Shown piece by piece: positions 11,040 through 22,549 of a DNA stretch of 64,000 bases. The position numbers and the translations under genes are program-made. Within the stretch, counting starts at the first letter, position 1, and every line of letters starts with the position of its first letter. This DNA is from Tipula vernalis. Taxonomy: Eukaryota; Arthropoda; Insecta; Diptera; Tipulidae. The notes beneath the pieces are model-generated. The model saw nothing but the letters and a program-made list of their open reading frames with translations, did no database searches and was not told the origin of the DNA. The DNA lies in assembly GCA_958295665.1 (NCBI GenBank), contig OY282558.1:350715034-350779033 (forward strand), given 5' to 3'.

Positions 11040-12450
11040 AATTTAAGACACATGTTGATTTACCGCAGCCTGGTTTCAGGATTATTTTTATCTACTGATA
11101 GTGGAAGCTGATGTAATCTTTCAAATATTTTCTGGTCTAGCATTATTTCAGTAGCATTGGAGCAGAAAATGTGTCTACTAGATGTGATAAAGCAGTTCTT
11201 TTCGGAATCAAATTATACCAACGCATTCCGATCGAATCCAAATTGGTGATCATATACTGGTTCTTCAATGTAGGCTTTGTTATGATTATCATAAACAAAT
11301 ACTTTAATTGATGATAGGGAACTCGCAGAAAACGGTAGACTGCCAATTGATTTGACATAAAGCTTCGACAGATGATCACTCGTAAAGATATTGGAGAATT
11401 TCATAAAGTAGAGAATTTCCTTCATTGAATTTCGTTAGTAATGATTAGATACTTCTTCAGAATAGAAACTAGGTGCTGTAGGAAGCGATGTGGTGTTAGA
11501 TATATCTGCTAACTAATCGGTAGGACATATCAACAATCTATCTAGATGATAAAGCTCGTTTATATTTAACTGAATCGTTAAATGGGATATTCAGTATCCA
11601 TTTGACATTTGAAGATGTTATGCCACTAATGAAGTTATTTACTTTTTATAGTCGGTCGATGTTGCAGCAGACATCAAACACAAGCCGGAATACCTCAGTT
11701 TTCGTGAGTGTAATAAAGAGGTCAATATACGTACCAACTCAACAAGATGGAGCCTCTGTTATGGTCAAATTCGCTATTTGCGACATGCTCTATTGTTCAA
11801 CTAGAATAAACGAAAGCATAGTTTTGAAACATATATGAACCAAAAGCGGCGAAGACTTCATCGATTACAATAAAAACTTTCTTCTGTCGTTTGCCGATAG
11901 AAGAAAGTTTTGAGATGTCGATTTTCTTAGACATGGATAAGATTAAATTTTTAAATTGTCAAACATTATCGATTAATACGTTAATGCTTTGATCCACCAT
12001 TAAGTTTAAGCGGATTAGCTTTGTGAAATCCCAAATAGTTTAAATCTTGATAAATTTTGTGTATTTGGTTTTTTTTAAATTTAGCATTAAGTTCGAATAT
12101 TTGATTTGAATGAATTTTTCTTTCTGCATCTAATAAATTCGCCCGAATGTATGCTTTTCAAACACATACAAATGCAATTTTGTTGCTGTTGTAAAATCTA
12201 CAACATTAATTTAGGATAAACTTCATTCGAATTGGTATTTTTGAAATATCACCATACACCACCATCCATACGTTTACTTTGAAAAATGCTTTCAAATCAG
12301 TATCATTTTCACTGGTAACAGTGAATTATTTATATTTAGTTGAAGCTTTAGTTTAAACCGACATTAGGGGATGCTGTGATTTTTATATGTTCAGCCGTTT
12401 CACAGAGAATTTTCAACATGTCAGTATTCACAAGTAGCGTTACGCAACCA
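11040..12450 (-). pseudogene. Unidentified coding relic on the minus strand
   Basis: Protein-like blocks lie in order in several minus frames. They include MLKILCETAEHIKITASPN (about 12421-12365), an AYIRANLLDAERKIHSNQIF block (about 12155-12095) and FKKNQIHKIYQDLNYLGF (about 12080-12027). SQIANLTITEAPSC (about 11800), VKWILNIPFNDSVKY (about 11605-11560), and the 70- and 78-residue frames at 11425-11143 follow. The blocks are well spaced and low in homopolymer residues, unlike the surrounding DNA, which suggests decay of one protein of roughly 450 residues. I do not recognise the family. It lies just upstream of the minus-strand LINE but does not resemble a LINE endonuclease. Confidence 0.4.
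11873..11911. repeat. Perfect 13 bp stem hairpin
   Basis: AAAACTTTCTTCT (11873-11885) is repeated inverted as AGAAGAAAGTTTT (11899-11911) with a 13-base loop. It lies inside the unidentified relic. No U tract or other terminator feature is evident. Confidence 0.6.
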
Positions 12451-15019
12451 AACAAAAACTGAGTAATTCAACAATCACTCAATTCTCATACTCATTTCAT
12501 AAAATAAGAGCGTAAAGTTCAAAATGACCGAACAATTTATCAACTTAATTAATACGTAATTTTATTTTTACATAAATCAGAACTTGCTGTAATTTCTATT
12601 CAACACTATAAAAGCAGAAAACACGACAGTATTACAAACAGTTGTATACACACATTTCAAGTTAAACTAATCAAATTAATGTGAGAAAATTAAATAATAG
12701 TCTCTATTGTATTTTATTTAGATTATACTTTATTAAACATATGTTAATAAAAGTATGTACAATAAATTTTAATTTGAAATCAACACTTTACTACTACTGA
12801 GGATTAAAAACAAACTTGAGCGAGTAGCACGCAACCACCGCAACGCAACTTGAAATTCAATTAAAAACCGCACAGTTAAAAATGGGAAATCAAAAGAAAA
12901 ACTGAAAAACTCGGTCTGTGCATGTTGTCGATGGCATAGATTAGAAAATTATTTTAATGATAAAACGGGAAACGTAATGGCCACGTAATAAAAACACTAT
13001 AATTTAATAAAATTATGAGAACGAAATGAAAAATATTTGTGTGGTTATAAAATTGATAAAAACTCGAAGTTTTTTTTTTTTTTTTTTATCAAAATTTAGT
13101 TGATAAAACGTGTGCTTGGCAGTGAAATGGCTAGGAAAAGAAATATAAAGGTTAATGTGGCTATTCGATAAGCTGATGTGCTTCTTATCTATTTTGGCCC
13201 GCTTTTATCTTCATTTACATCTAATTATCTGTCATTATGAATACCTGATGTGCAGCCTGTATCACCATTGGCACTTTTAGTAATGAAAGAAATTCAAAAA
13301 ATGTTAAGAAAGTAATTTTCGGCATTTGCCTTAAATTCGGGTCATTTGTCTTAAATAACCATAGACATCACAAATAAAACTTCACTAGACTTCACGATAA
13401 TTGTAACCATACGAGTAGAGTCCAAGACACGTTTTTATGATAAATTTAGATATGGCAATGCAAATGGTTAAACGCAGATTTCACAATTCAAGGTTCGACG
13501 GTATGTGGCACAAAACTTTTCATTTTTCAACGTCGTAAACCAATGATTTTTGTATACCCGTCATAAAAACAGGTTTTGCCAAACCCTCCAAAATACTTCA
13601 CAGCGAATATTTCTTCCTAACGATCCAAATTTTTGTTTTCGGGAACAGAAAATTTCGTCTGTAGTCACGAATCGAAGCAAAAAATGCTTTGAATTTCAAT
13701 TAAACCGTAACAATTTTCAGTAAAGTCTTATATTTGTCTTCAATAAACATTTCTTACATCCATTCCTAATTTACAGGCTTAATTATTGAAGGTGCCTTTA
13801 ATGGAGACTCCGAACTTCTGGTCGTTTTGAATATTTTTAAATTGCGCCAGAGCTTTTCACATAGAGTTGACGGTTCGTGAACCGTTCCTTTTCGGATTTA
13901 AGTTAATATTTTATAAACCTCACAAAAAAATGTAATAAATGTTTGTATGTTGAGAGATAGATTACAAAAGCTATAGTCTGAAAAATGAAGCTTTCATAAA
14001 GGAATTAGAAACAAGGAAAAAACAAACTTTTCTTATAAAACATATAGGAAATCACTTTTTTCCTAAGACACATTTTTAACTGAAAACATTACAAATTCTT
14101 AATTACGATCCCTGAAATATTTTCGTAAATATTTGAATTTCAACATATATGAATACCCGTGAAGAAAATCGTTTTCATTTTCTTGTAGTAATTGGTTTCC
14201 AACAACATCATTCTGGTCAAATTGAAATAAAAGCTTACTATAAATCGTGTGGTCAATAAGTCACAACGCATTACCTAGATGGCAGGACAAATTTGGTAAA
14301 ATTAGCACCTGAGTAAATGTCAAGTTCAAAAATTGTAGGAAAAGCAGAACAAATTCACCAAATATTATCACTAGGCTTAGGATTCTTAGGTAAAAAAATA
14401 TTTTTTTTTTTTAGGAAATCCAAATCAAAAATTTGTTGGATTATTTTAGAACAAATAAAAGCGAATGAGCCCTATATGTTACCACATATTTTTAAATATT
14501 TTGGCATAATCACATATTTTTACATATTTCCAGTTATTTTACAATTTACCACATATTTTTATGGTTTATTTCAAATATTTTTAATTTTTCTTCAAGAATA
14601 ACGCAATTCGACTTTCATAGCTTAAAATTTGAAAAAGCAAAATATTGTATAAGCCAAATTGTAAATTTAGGACAACAAATATTTTTTTAGAAGTAAAAAA
14701 TGTTTCACTTTGGCCCAAACTACGCTAATTAAAATACATATCTCAAATAAATGTCAAACTAAAATGCATATCTCAATAGTTTACTGCACGTTATTTGACG
14801 ATCTGTAGTGCTTCTAGAGAAGCAGATTTTGTGATTGTTGTTATTATTCGTTAACGTATGTATGTGCCTTTATCAAAATTGAAAAAATCCACCTTGTGCA
14901 ACATAGCAAATGCAATTTTATCCCACTTATGCACTTAAGCAACAGTTTTAATGTTATTCGTATTAAAAATTCGCTCGAACGAAAACCAATTTTTAATCCG
15001 AAAAGTTCCAAGTTATTAT
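12451..15019. other. AT-rich non-coding region
   Basis: No supported gene is seen. A TATAAAAG box at about 12607, followed by an ACAGT start-like motif and AATAAA near 12760, could belong to an old LTR, but no ends or target duplication were found. A T run lies at 13070-13087. The frame at 14317-14601 is AT-driven low complexity with repeated CACATATTTTTA, not a convincing gene. Confidence 0.45.
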
Positions 15020-17960
15020 ATGTTTGAGGAAAATGTTGAATGAAAAATTGATTACAAATTAAATTAAATTAAAATTAATTTTAATTTGATTTGGTAAATT
15101 ACAAATCGATTTCGAATTACAACTAAATCACGATGGATTTGACCAAAACTAGAGGGAAATCTAAAGGTAACAAAATGAGCTTCAATTCTAAATTGGACGT
15201 AATGAGTGTGAATGAAATTTTAAGTAGAATAATAAGGTAAAATTTTAAATTTAATTTAGAAATGAAATTAACTCAGAATTGAAACATGAATTTTAGTAAA
15301 ATATTAAGTGCCTTTTCCGTGAGAAAATTTAATATATTGTTTGTCCACATACGTTTATGAATTTCAATATATCGTACATAAAATCAGAATTTCAAGCAAA
15401 AATCTGAATGAGAATTTGAATTCCCAAATGTAATTGAACAAATTCTTGAGTAGGAATTCAAATTTGATTTAAAAATTTAAAAACTGAATTAGAATTACAA
15501 ACTATATACAAAGCTATAAATAGAGTTTGAATTCCAATCTTTCAATAAAAATTCCAACCAGGGCGTGACTAAATATTGAGTAGATTCAAAAAAAAAACTC
15601 CGGTTTTAAATCCATAAATTTTCAGTTTGAAATTAAACAGATACAATTTTAGTAGAGTTACTATTCGAACAACGAAATTAAGAAAATGTTTCTGGATTAA
15701 ACTAGTTACATTTTGCATGGAATTTAATAGTATAAATTGTTGTACAGTGTTACTTCGGTTGAAAATTGATTTGGAAATTTAGATAAGAAATTGATTAGGA
15801 CATTTTAATAGGTTTTGAGCAAAAATTTAAGTGTAAATTTGGTGTTCTAAACAAAAGATTCAAACATAATTTTAATTGCAATTAGGTAAGAATTGAGTTG
15901 CTATACAAGATTTGGTCTCAAACAACCAACAAAATTTCCTTAGAATTTAGTTTAGAAATTTGTAGCTGAAATTTTGAGAGAAATTTCAATTAGGAATTTA
16001 AATTTAAAAACAATGGGTTTTGGCGTTCCAAACAAAATAAAATCTTTGGTCAAATTATATATAAGGGAATTGAGTTACAACTCGAATTTTGTTTTCACAA
16101 AATTTTGAGAGAAATGTACATATTGTAAGTTTACATTACACAAATGAGAGCAAATTTGGTGGAGCAAAGAATAAATATGTTAAGAGAAAACCAAAATACA
16201 TATTTTGAAACCAATTTGAATTGGATCAAAAAATTAGACTGGAAAAGAAAATAGTTTTTATCAATTCGAATAAAACCTTGGATGAAACGAATAAAACCTT
16301 AGAATACAATTCCATCTGTGTTTGAATCAACTGTGACGGACATTTTAATACGAAATTGAGTTAAACTTCAATACGGCACTTAAATGTTTGTTAATTGTAA
16401 TTTTGACCACGCTAAACAAATATTTAGGTATTCTGCTAATTGATTATTGTCATTCTCGTTTTAATATGTGAATGGCATTCACTCTAGTGACTTAGATTAA
16501 AATCAAAATGGATAAATGGAATTTTGAACATAAATCTAGTCAAAGTTGGTCAACTGCATTTAACAGAGAGGAAATTGATTAAGAGAACGCAGAGAGAAAA
16601 TTAGCCTGAATTCTAAACTAGATATAATAAATTTGAGTGAAATTTTAAGTAGAAATTGTCTTCTTTATTTTGCATTTGGGAAACACATTTTCAAAAACAA
16701 TTTTAGCAAAATAATAAGACCCTTTAGTTGACTGAGCTTAAATTCTAAACATGATTTCAACAATTTTTTTTATTTCAACTAGAAAATCAGGAATCCAGCA
16801 AAAATCTGAAAGAAATTTGTTTTATAATAGAAGCATATCAATTTTAAACCGTAATTGAATAAAATCTTAAGTATAGGAACTTACATTAGAAATAGGGTTT
16901 AACTGACTTACTTTAATAACAGTTTGAGTGAATTTTAAAAATTTAGAACGGGGTAAAATAAGATTTGAACAAAGTTTGGACTAAAAATTCAATTTCAATC
17001 CAATCGAGAGTTTGAGCAAAAATGTGGATGCAATTTAATTAAAAAATATTAAAAAAACGAACTTAATTTCCAAATTTGATTAACGCCAAGTTATGGGTGC
17101 AATTAAGCTAGAAATTTTGTGATATTTTGTTTACAAATTAAGTAAAAATTCCAACCTAGATTGGTCTAAATGTGCTTCATTAGAAATTTGGAATACAACT
17201 TCAACTATAGTTGCAAGTGCATTTAAGAAATTTATTGAGAATTTATTTGAGTGTTATTCGAAATGCTGAGTTAAAGTCGAATTTAAAACTCTAGTTTGAA
17301 TCAAAAGGTTTGTTAAATTTGTTACAGAATTTTTAACAGAAATCTGAGTAAGTATCGAAATATTTAAATTTTAATCCGTAATTTAAAAAAATGTTGAGTA
17401 GAAATTGAATTTGAATAGTAATTTAGACTTGAGCAACAACATAAATGCAATTTTGTTTTTAGTTTAAAATTAAGTTTGTATTTCGAATTGGACTGGCAAG
17501 AGAAAAATTACAGATTAAGTTTGAATTATAAAATCGATTTGAGTAAAATTTTGTGTTTAATGAGGGCAAAATTCTGAGAAAAAGTGGTTTTTGAATTCCA
17601 TAATTTTGGTTGCAAGTAGATAGAAATTTTGTAATATTTTGAAAACAACTAGGCTAAGTTCCCAACTCGATTTGGAAAAAACTTGAAGGAGGAGTGTAAG
17701 TGAAGTGTAAGTTTGATATTCCAAATTAAATTTGAATTGCAATTAGTAAACATTTCAGAACAAAACATGATTGCAAGAAAACAATAAAATTATTTAGTAT
17801 CAGCTCGATGTGAGAAAGAATATGAATTCTCAACTGTAAATGAATATAATCTTGAAGGAAATTTAAATTAAAAATTTTGTTTCAATTACAATTTGATTTG
17901 AGCAAAAATATGAGCTTAATTTAGTTTTTCTTAGAATAATACTTGCTTTAATAGCGTGAA
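15020..17960. repeat. Long AT-rich quasi-repetitive block
   Basis: About 3 kb is built from recurring variants of AATTTGAATT, AAATTGAGTTnnAATT, TTGAGTAAAATTTTGAG and GAGAAATT. Runs of these recur every few tens of bases with no fixed period. There is no open frame longer than about 60 codons. It looks like a degenerate minisatellite, or an expanded low-complexity tract, rather than gene sequence. Confidence 0.55.
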
Positions 17961-19355
17961 TCGTTTAGCTTAACCGTCACGGTGTTCTTTTGAAGTAAGT
18001 ATCGCTTACCAGTCCAAATTTTGAAGTGTATGAAATTGGTTTTCTTTTGAAAATATGACCACATCTATTTCTTTTTAATCACACATTTTACCACATATTT
18101 TCCAATTTTATTGTGTTTTACAAATCATTTAATTTTAATATTTCTGCAATTAATATTTATTTAATACCAATAAAGCCTTCTTTTATGTTAGTCTTAAAGA
18201 TTTGTAAAACACTTTTATAAAAACGTTTCATAATATTTTTGGATTTTTCATCGAAAAATTTGAAGTTAAAAAACATCATTTTACTATGGATTCAATGAAC
18301 AACAAACAATTAAAAGTTATACCATTATAAAAGCTTTTAAAAAATTATGACGTTTGATTATGGCTCTCGACTCTAAAAGGCTCTATTTTTGCACAATAAA
18401 ACCATGTCTAACCAAGAACCTAGATAGAACACTGAAAGCTCTAGTTGTTGAACTTTTTTGGCTTAATATTCAAAAGCGCTTTTTAAAATGAATCCGAACA
18501 AGTTTTGAAGGTCAAATCTTTTATCTAAGTAAAGAGTCTCACAACCAATAAAAAACAGTTTTAATAATCTAAGACAGTATATTTTCAACTTTTTCGAACT
18601 TTTTTGAAAAAGTCAGACCACTACTTTTCTGAATCATTACTCTTTAATCAAATGCCCTAAGACACATATTGTAATAATAATAGGGTTTTTCAGTTTTTTG
18701 AAATAACATTTAACATTTTTATATAACTTGAATTTAGATGTTCGAAAATCCATCCAGAAACTGCGGATTTTGATATTTATAAAGCGAAATACGCGGTTTC
18801 ATAAAACCGACTTATTTGCAAACCATAATTTGCTCTAATACAGCTTGTCTAATAAAATAATATTTCGCTGTTGAGTAGTGCGGGCGTGCTGAAATTTCGA
18901 AAACAATTATTTCGTGAATGGTTATTTTAAGTTCTGAAATTTAATTCTCAAGCAGGCGACAAATCAACGTTGAAATTATGGAAATCTTCTTGTTGTTTAC
19001 ATTTGGCTTTGTTTTGTGTTTGGGTTTGAAGTTTTTTTAAGGACCGTACGCACCAAGCGCTGCGCGTCATGTTTCATACAATAAACTTGTGATTCATTTT
19101 CTTTCAATGGAATATTTTGTATTAAAATTATGGAACATTTAATTCTTTTTCAGCGATTTTCTGCTAATAGAACATGGACTGAATCCTGTATTGATAATAA
19201 AACACAAAATTTCGCCAATGTCATCCAACAATCTTTAAAAAAAAGTCCAAACATTGTTGTGAAGTGGTTACCCATCGTACCGTATGCTTTTTCAAATGCA
19301 AATATACATGCAAGATTTTTTCTTTACGTTATATTGCATTGTTGACGATATCAAC
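17961..19355. other. AT-rich region, no gene recognised
   Basis: A phrase with ACCACATATTTTCCA near 18095 resembles repeats near 14520 on the other side of the AT block. The 71-codon frame at 19130-19345 has a somewhat protein-like composition but no recognisable motif. Confidence 0.4.
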
Positions 19356-19359
19356 AATC

Positions 19360-19600
19360 TGAGTCAACATCACTTTACGACCACTCAATTCTAGTGTTGT
19401 CACATCTTTTGGGATTCATAATCAAAAACAATTGTGCGACCATGTTTAAATTCACCGACCCAAAAACGGACAGTTTCTTAGAATGTTGTAGACTCGCCCA
19501 AAATTAGATTCATATTCTTTATGGTATCGGTACTGAAAAGCCTTTCAAATAGAGATAATGAATTGCACCACGAATTTGATATTTATCCATTCTTTAAAAG
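19360..19600 (-). pseudogene. mariner transposase N-terminal fragment
   Basis: Leftward frames contain FSTDTIKNMNLILGES, then ETVRFWVGEFKHGRTIV. This matches the order of the paired helix-turn-helix DNA-binding region of irritans-type mariner transposases (LxxxEI.....LGESAPS..TV..WV.EFKRGRT). Stops interrupt it further on. Only about 70 residues remain, with no catalytic domain and no terminal repeats. Confidence 0.6.
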
Positions 19601-19725
19601 CAATTATATTTGCATGCGTGGCGAAGCGCAACGAAGTCGGGCAAGTTCAAAGATTGATTATCAAACAAAGCCACCTTTTAATCCTGGTAACACATACTTC
19701 TTATTCTCCAACAAAGAAAATTCAT

Positions 19726-19827
19726 TGTAAGTCGCTCTCAGTGTTAGAGTGAGTAGAATGTCCCGGGTCCGATTCCCGGTAGTAACAAGAAAAATTAGTC
19801 ACGATTGGGTGTTGTATTGCAGTTGTT

Positions 19828-19862
<35 letters not shown>
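19726..19862 (+). repeat. tRNA-derived SINE-like unit with a TG repeat
   Basis: GCTCTCAGTGTTAGAGTGAG (about 19734-19753) resembles an RNA polymerase III A box. GGGTCCGATTCCCGG (about 19767-19781) resembles a B box inside a T-arm of five base pairs. The spacing fits a tRNA-like head. No acceptor stem can be folded, so a functional tRNA is unlikely. A TG/GTGT run (about 19829-19862) follows after about 50 bp. It is best read as a SINE or tRNA pseudogene. Confidence 0.5.
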
Positions 19863-19866
<4 letters not shown>

Positions 19867-21759
19867 AAGCCCAAACCATTTAAAATTTCCTTCTTCGTTT
19901 CCTTCTTGTGTGTCTGGAGTCGTACGTGGATATTAAGGAAACATAAAAAAATCATAAGCGCAACTCTCTATTAAAAAAATAAAAATAAAAAAAGTTCAAA
20001 TTCTTTAGTATGCATTGAAAATTTCAAGTTCAAATTTCGTTAAAATATTTTGTGTAGCAAAGGAGGTCTTGACTTTATTCGTTTGTGTATGTATTTTATC
20101 TAGCTATGACGAGTCAGTTACTTTTAGGCCGTGTGTGAATATGTTGAAAGTATTTAGTAAACAAAAATTTATCAACGTGAAATAATTTTTACTACCAAAT
20201 ATAAATTTACGGTGTGAATTGATTAGAATTTTAATAACCAACAACATTTCAAAATTAATCGTGTGGTTAAAATTTATTTTCAATTTACACCTGATTATTT
20301 TATAGTGTGATTACGAGTTATTTCGGCTGATGTACAAATAAGCCCCATGGTTGGGTTGTAGGTATGACGTCACGGTATTTCTATACTAGATCGCCGGTGT
20401 AATAATGCTGTTCATATTCTAATCCATTTATTTATATATTGGTGGTAAATCATACTGCTTTTTAAATAAACTCGTAATGTGTGTCGTATTTGTAATAAAT
20501 GAATAACAAGAGGTGAATCTGCAATCGGGTGATGTGCATGTGAAGTTGATTTGACATGATGACTAATGACATTAAAAAAGGAAATATTCTCTGACATTGT
20601 AATAGTTGCAAAAGTGGAGGTTGGGTACAATTCTGTAATAGTTGATCATGGAAATTCTGTCTGCTTTTGTTTTTGCGGTACACTGAGTTCCATTGTTAGA
20701 TGTGGCCTAGAGAAAACCCGAATAACAGCAACCCTGCCTATCAGGTGGGGTGTGGTCGGAGCGAGATGGGGGAATCTGCGTCGTTCCTGCTACACCATTC
20801 CAGGATGATCGGACCTAGAGCAGAAGATGTGTTCCTGTCGAAATTGAAGGTATTACTTTTATATGTAATTTTTTTCGAATGCGATTCAATCATTTCGTAA
20901 ATGCGATTCAATCGAAATAGTCGCATTTGTCAATTCCAATTTCGCAAAAATCCGCTATCGCATTTTATAAAAAGGCCATCAAGGGCACATTCTTGCGAAA
21001 ATGTCGTTTTATAGGGCCCGTAATTTCATAGTGCTAAAACGTAAATTTCTTGATGTATCACCTGATTGTGATTTCATACTGTTATGTATGAAACATTAAT
21101 TGGCATTAACTTTAACGAAATTTTCTTTGATTCTGATTTTATTGCGATTTAATTTTTAATTACAAAAAAAAACTAACTGCTTGTGTTAGCCATTGTTGAC
21201 TGTGATAATCCGTTGGCGTGTGTGCTTTTTATATACATGTACATATATAACTTTTTTTCGCGTGTCAACGCTCTTGTTTTCAGCGGTATTTTCCTAGGCC
21301 TCTTTACTTTTTTGTTACAGCTTCATATTTTTTATCTCTTTCTTGAGGATTCGTATTGAAGATGAATGAGTATGGTGGTATTACGGAGTCATACTGAGCG
21401 ATGGGGGTAGGTTTCTTGTGGTTGGTTCAGTACTTCCATATCCGCCCGGCGGTGTCGGTCTCCCAAACTACCGTTGGAAGATCGACACGGCACATGTCTT
21501 GACAATTTAGGGATGGCCCTTACGCGTTTGCTGGCCTCGTGTGGTCGAAGCATGGTCTTTATGATCTTTTTTCTCTTGGTAACATAGCATATGTGTTTTT
21601 TTTTTGGCCCTTTTGTCTTTTTTTTTTTTTTTTTTTTGAATCAATGCAGTTATTCCACCATGGATTCATGTCTGGAATTCCCACACCAACGCTGAGCCTA
21701 GCCCGCCACCGATACCGCACCAAACCTTCTGATTCCATGTCTACTAATGCAATCTGTTA
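19863..21759. other. Mixed non-coding DNA with two GC-richer islands
   Basis: Islands at about 20690-20830 and 21370-21560 are clearly richer in G and C than their surroundings, but give no recognisable protein. The second directly precedes LINE coding sequence and might be its 5' part. Poly-T runs lie at about 21598 and 21622-21638. Confidence 0.4.
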
Positions 21760-22530
21760 ATTTCGTTGCAAACTATTTCCGAAAATTTGGCCTTGCAAAA
21801 TTGTCAATCAAGTTAGTCATTTAATTTCTGGTAGCCAACATGGTTTTATCCTTAATCGGTCTAATCTTACTAATGTTTTTGATTTCTCAGAGTACGTTTA
21901 TGGTTCGCTTAATGAGGGGCTCCATGTCGATGTAATATTTTCCGACTTGAAATGCGTTCCTAATTTAACAAAGTTGATCATTTCATATTGTGACGGTGAC
22001 ATCTAGGGTATGATAGAATAAGTTAAATTAATAGCTCAATGTTTTACTGTACTAAACGGAATTTTTCCATGATAAAACAGTTCTAAATGTTTCTACACTA
22101 TTAGTACTGGAAAAGTCATGAGCTTTCTAGAAATTTGGTTTGTGTTTATAAAAAGGCGAACGAGATCGAATTGGATTATTATTCGAATTTGGAACGCGAT
22201 AGTGTAAACTTGTAAGAATTAGTAGTATTTGGGAAACGATAGTGTAAAGATTAAAAAGGAATTAAAAAGTGATTTAAAAAGTGTTGTAGTGCGAAATAAA
22301 ATTTATAAGTGTACAGTAAAATTGTGTGAAAATTATTTAAAGTGATTTTGTGAATTTTTATTAATAAACTGTGTTGTAATAATTTGTGTGTACCTAAATA
22401 AATTCGTTGGTGATAAATTGAATTGATTTTGTTTTATTCACAATCCAGTGATAACCTTGAGTGACAAGGCAAAAACGTAACAATATTGTTAAACAACTTA
22501 TTTTCATGTGGCCTTCCCTTCATGTGGCCT
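21760..22530 (+). pseudogene. LINE reverse-transcriptase fragment, split by an LTR
   Basis: The frame from about 21812 reads SHLISGSQHGFILNRSNLTN, then a region ending LTKLIISY at the LTR start. Removing the 494 bp LTR and one 4 bp target copy lets the frame run KVDHFILLNNLFSCG, the expected continuation of the RT palm block. The usual SKAFD is altered to LKCVPN, so the RT is decayed. The 5' neighbour blocks (KLFPKI-like) are frame-shifted. Similarity stops near 22520, where the minus-strand BEL/Pao relic begins. Confidence 0.8.
21989..22482 (+). mobile_element. Solo LTR, 494 bp, with 4 bp target duplication ATAT
   Basis: It begins TGTGACG and ends CGTAACA, and ATAT lies directly on both sides (21985-21988 and 22483-22486). 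Inside are TATAAAAAGG (about 22147), an LTR-like transcribed part and AATAAA signals (about 22298, 22364 and 22399). The LINE reading frame is continuous across the two flanks, which independently fixes the boundaries. No primer-binding site or internal region follows. A 4 bp duplication fits Ty3/gypsy-type or BEL/Pao integrases. It probably arose by LTR-LTR recombination. Confidence 0.85.
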
Positions 22531-22549
22531 GTGGCCGAAGAACGTCTTT

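Noticed and set aside
12420..12800. Second LTR suggested by TATAAAAG and AATAAA
   Set aside because: No TG..CA ends, target duplication or second copy could be found.
14317..14601. 94-codon Phe/Ile-rich frame that looks membrane-like
   Set aside because: AT-driven low complexity with repeated CACATATTTTTA; no further support.
19726..19800. Functional tRNA gene
   Set aside because: The T-arm and box-like words are present, but no acceptor stem or anticodon arm can be built.
19722..19955. Minus-strand frame with a Thr-His repeat
   Set aside because: It reads through the TG microsatellite of the SINE-like unit.
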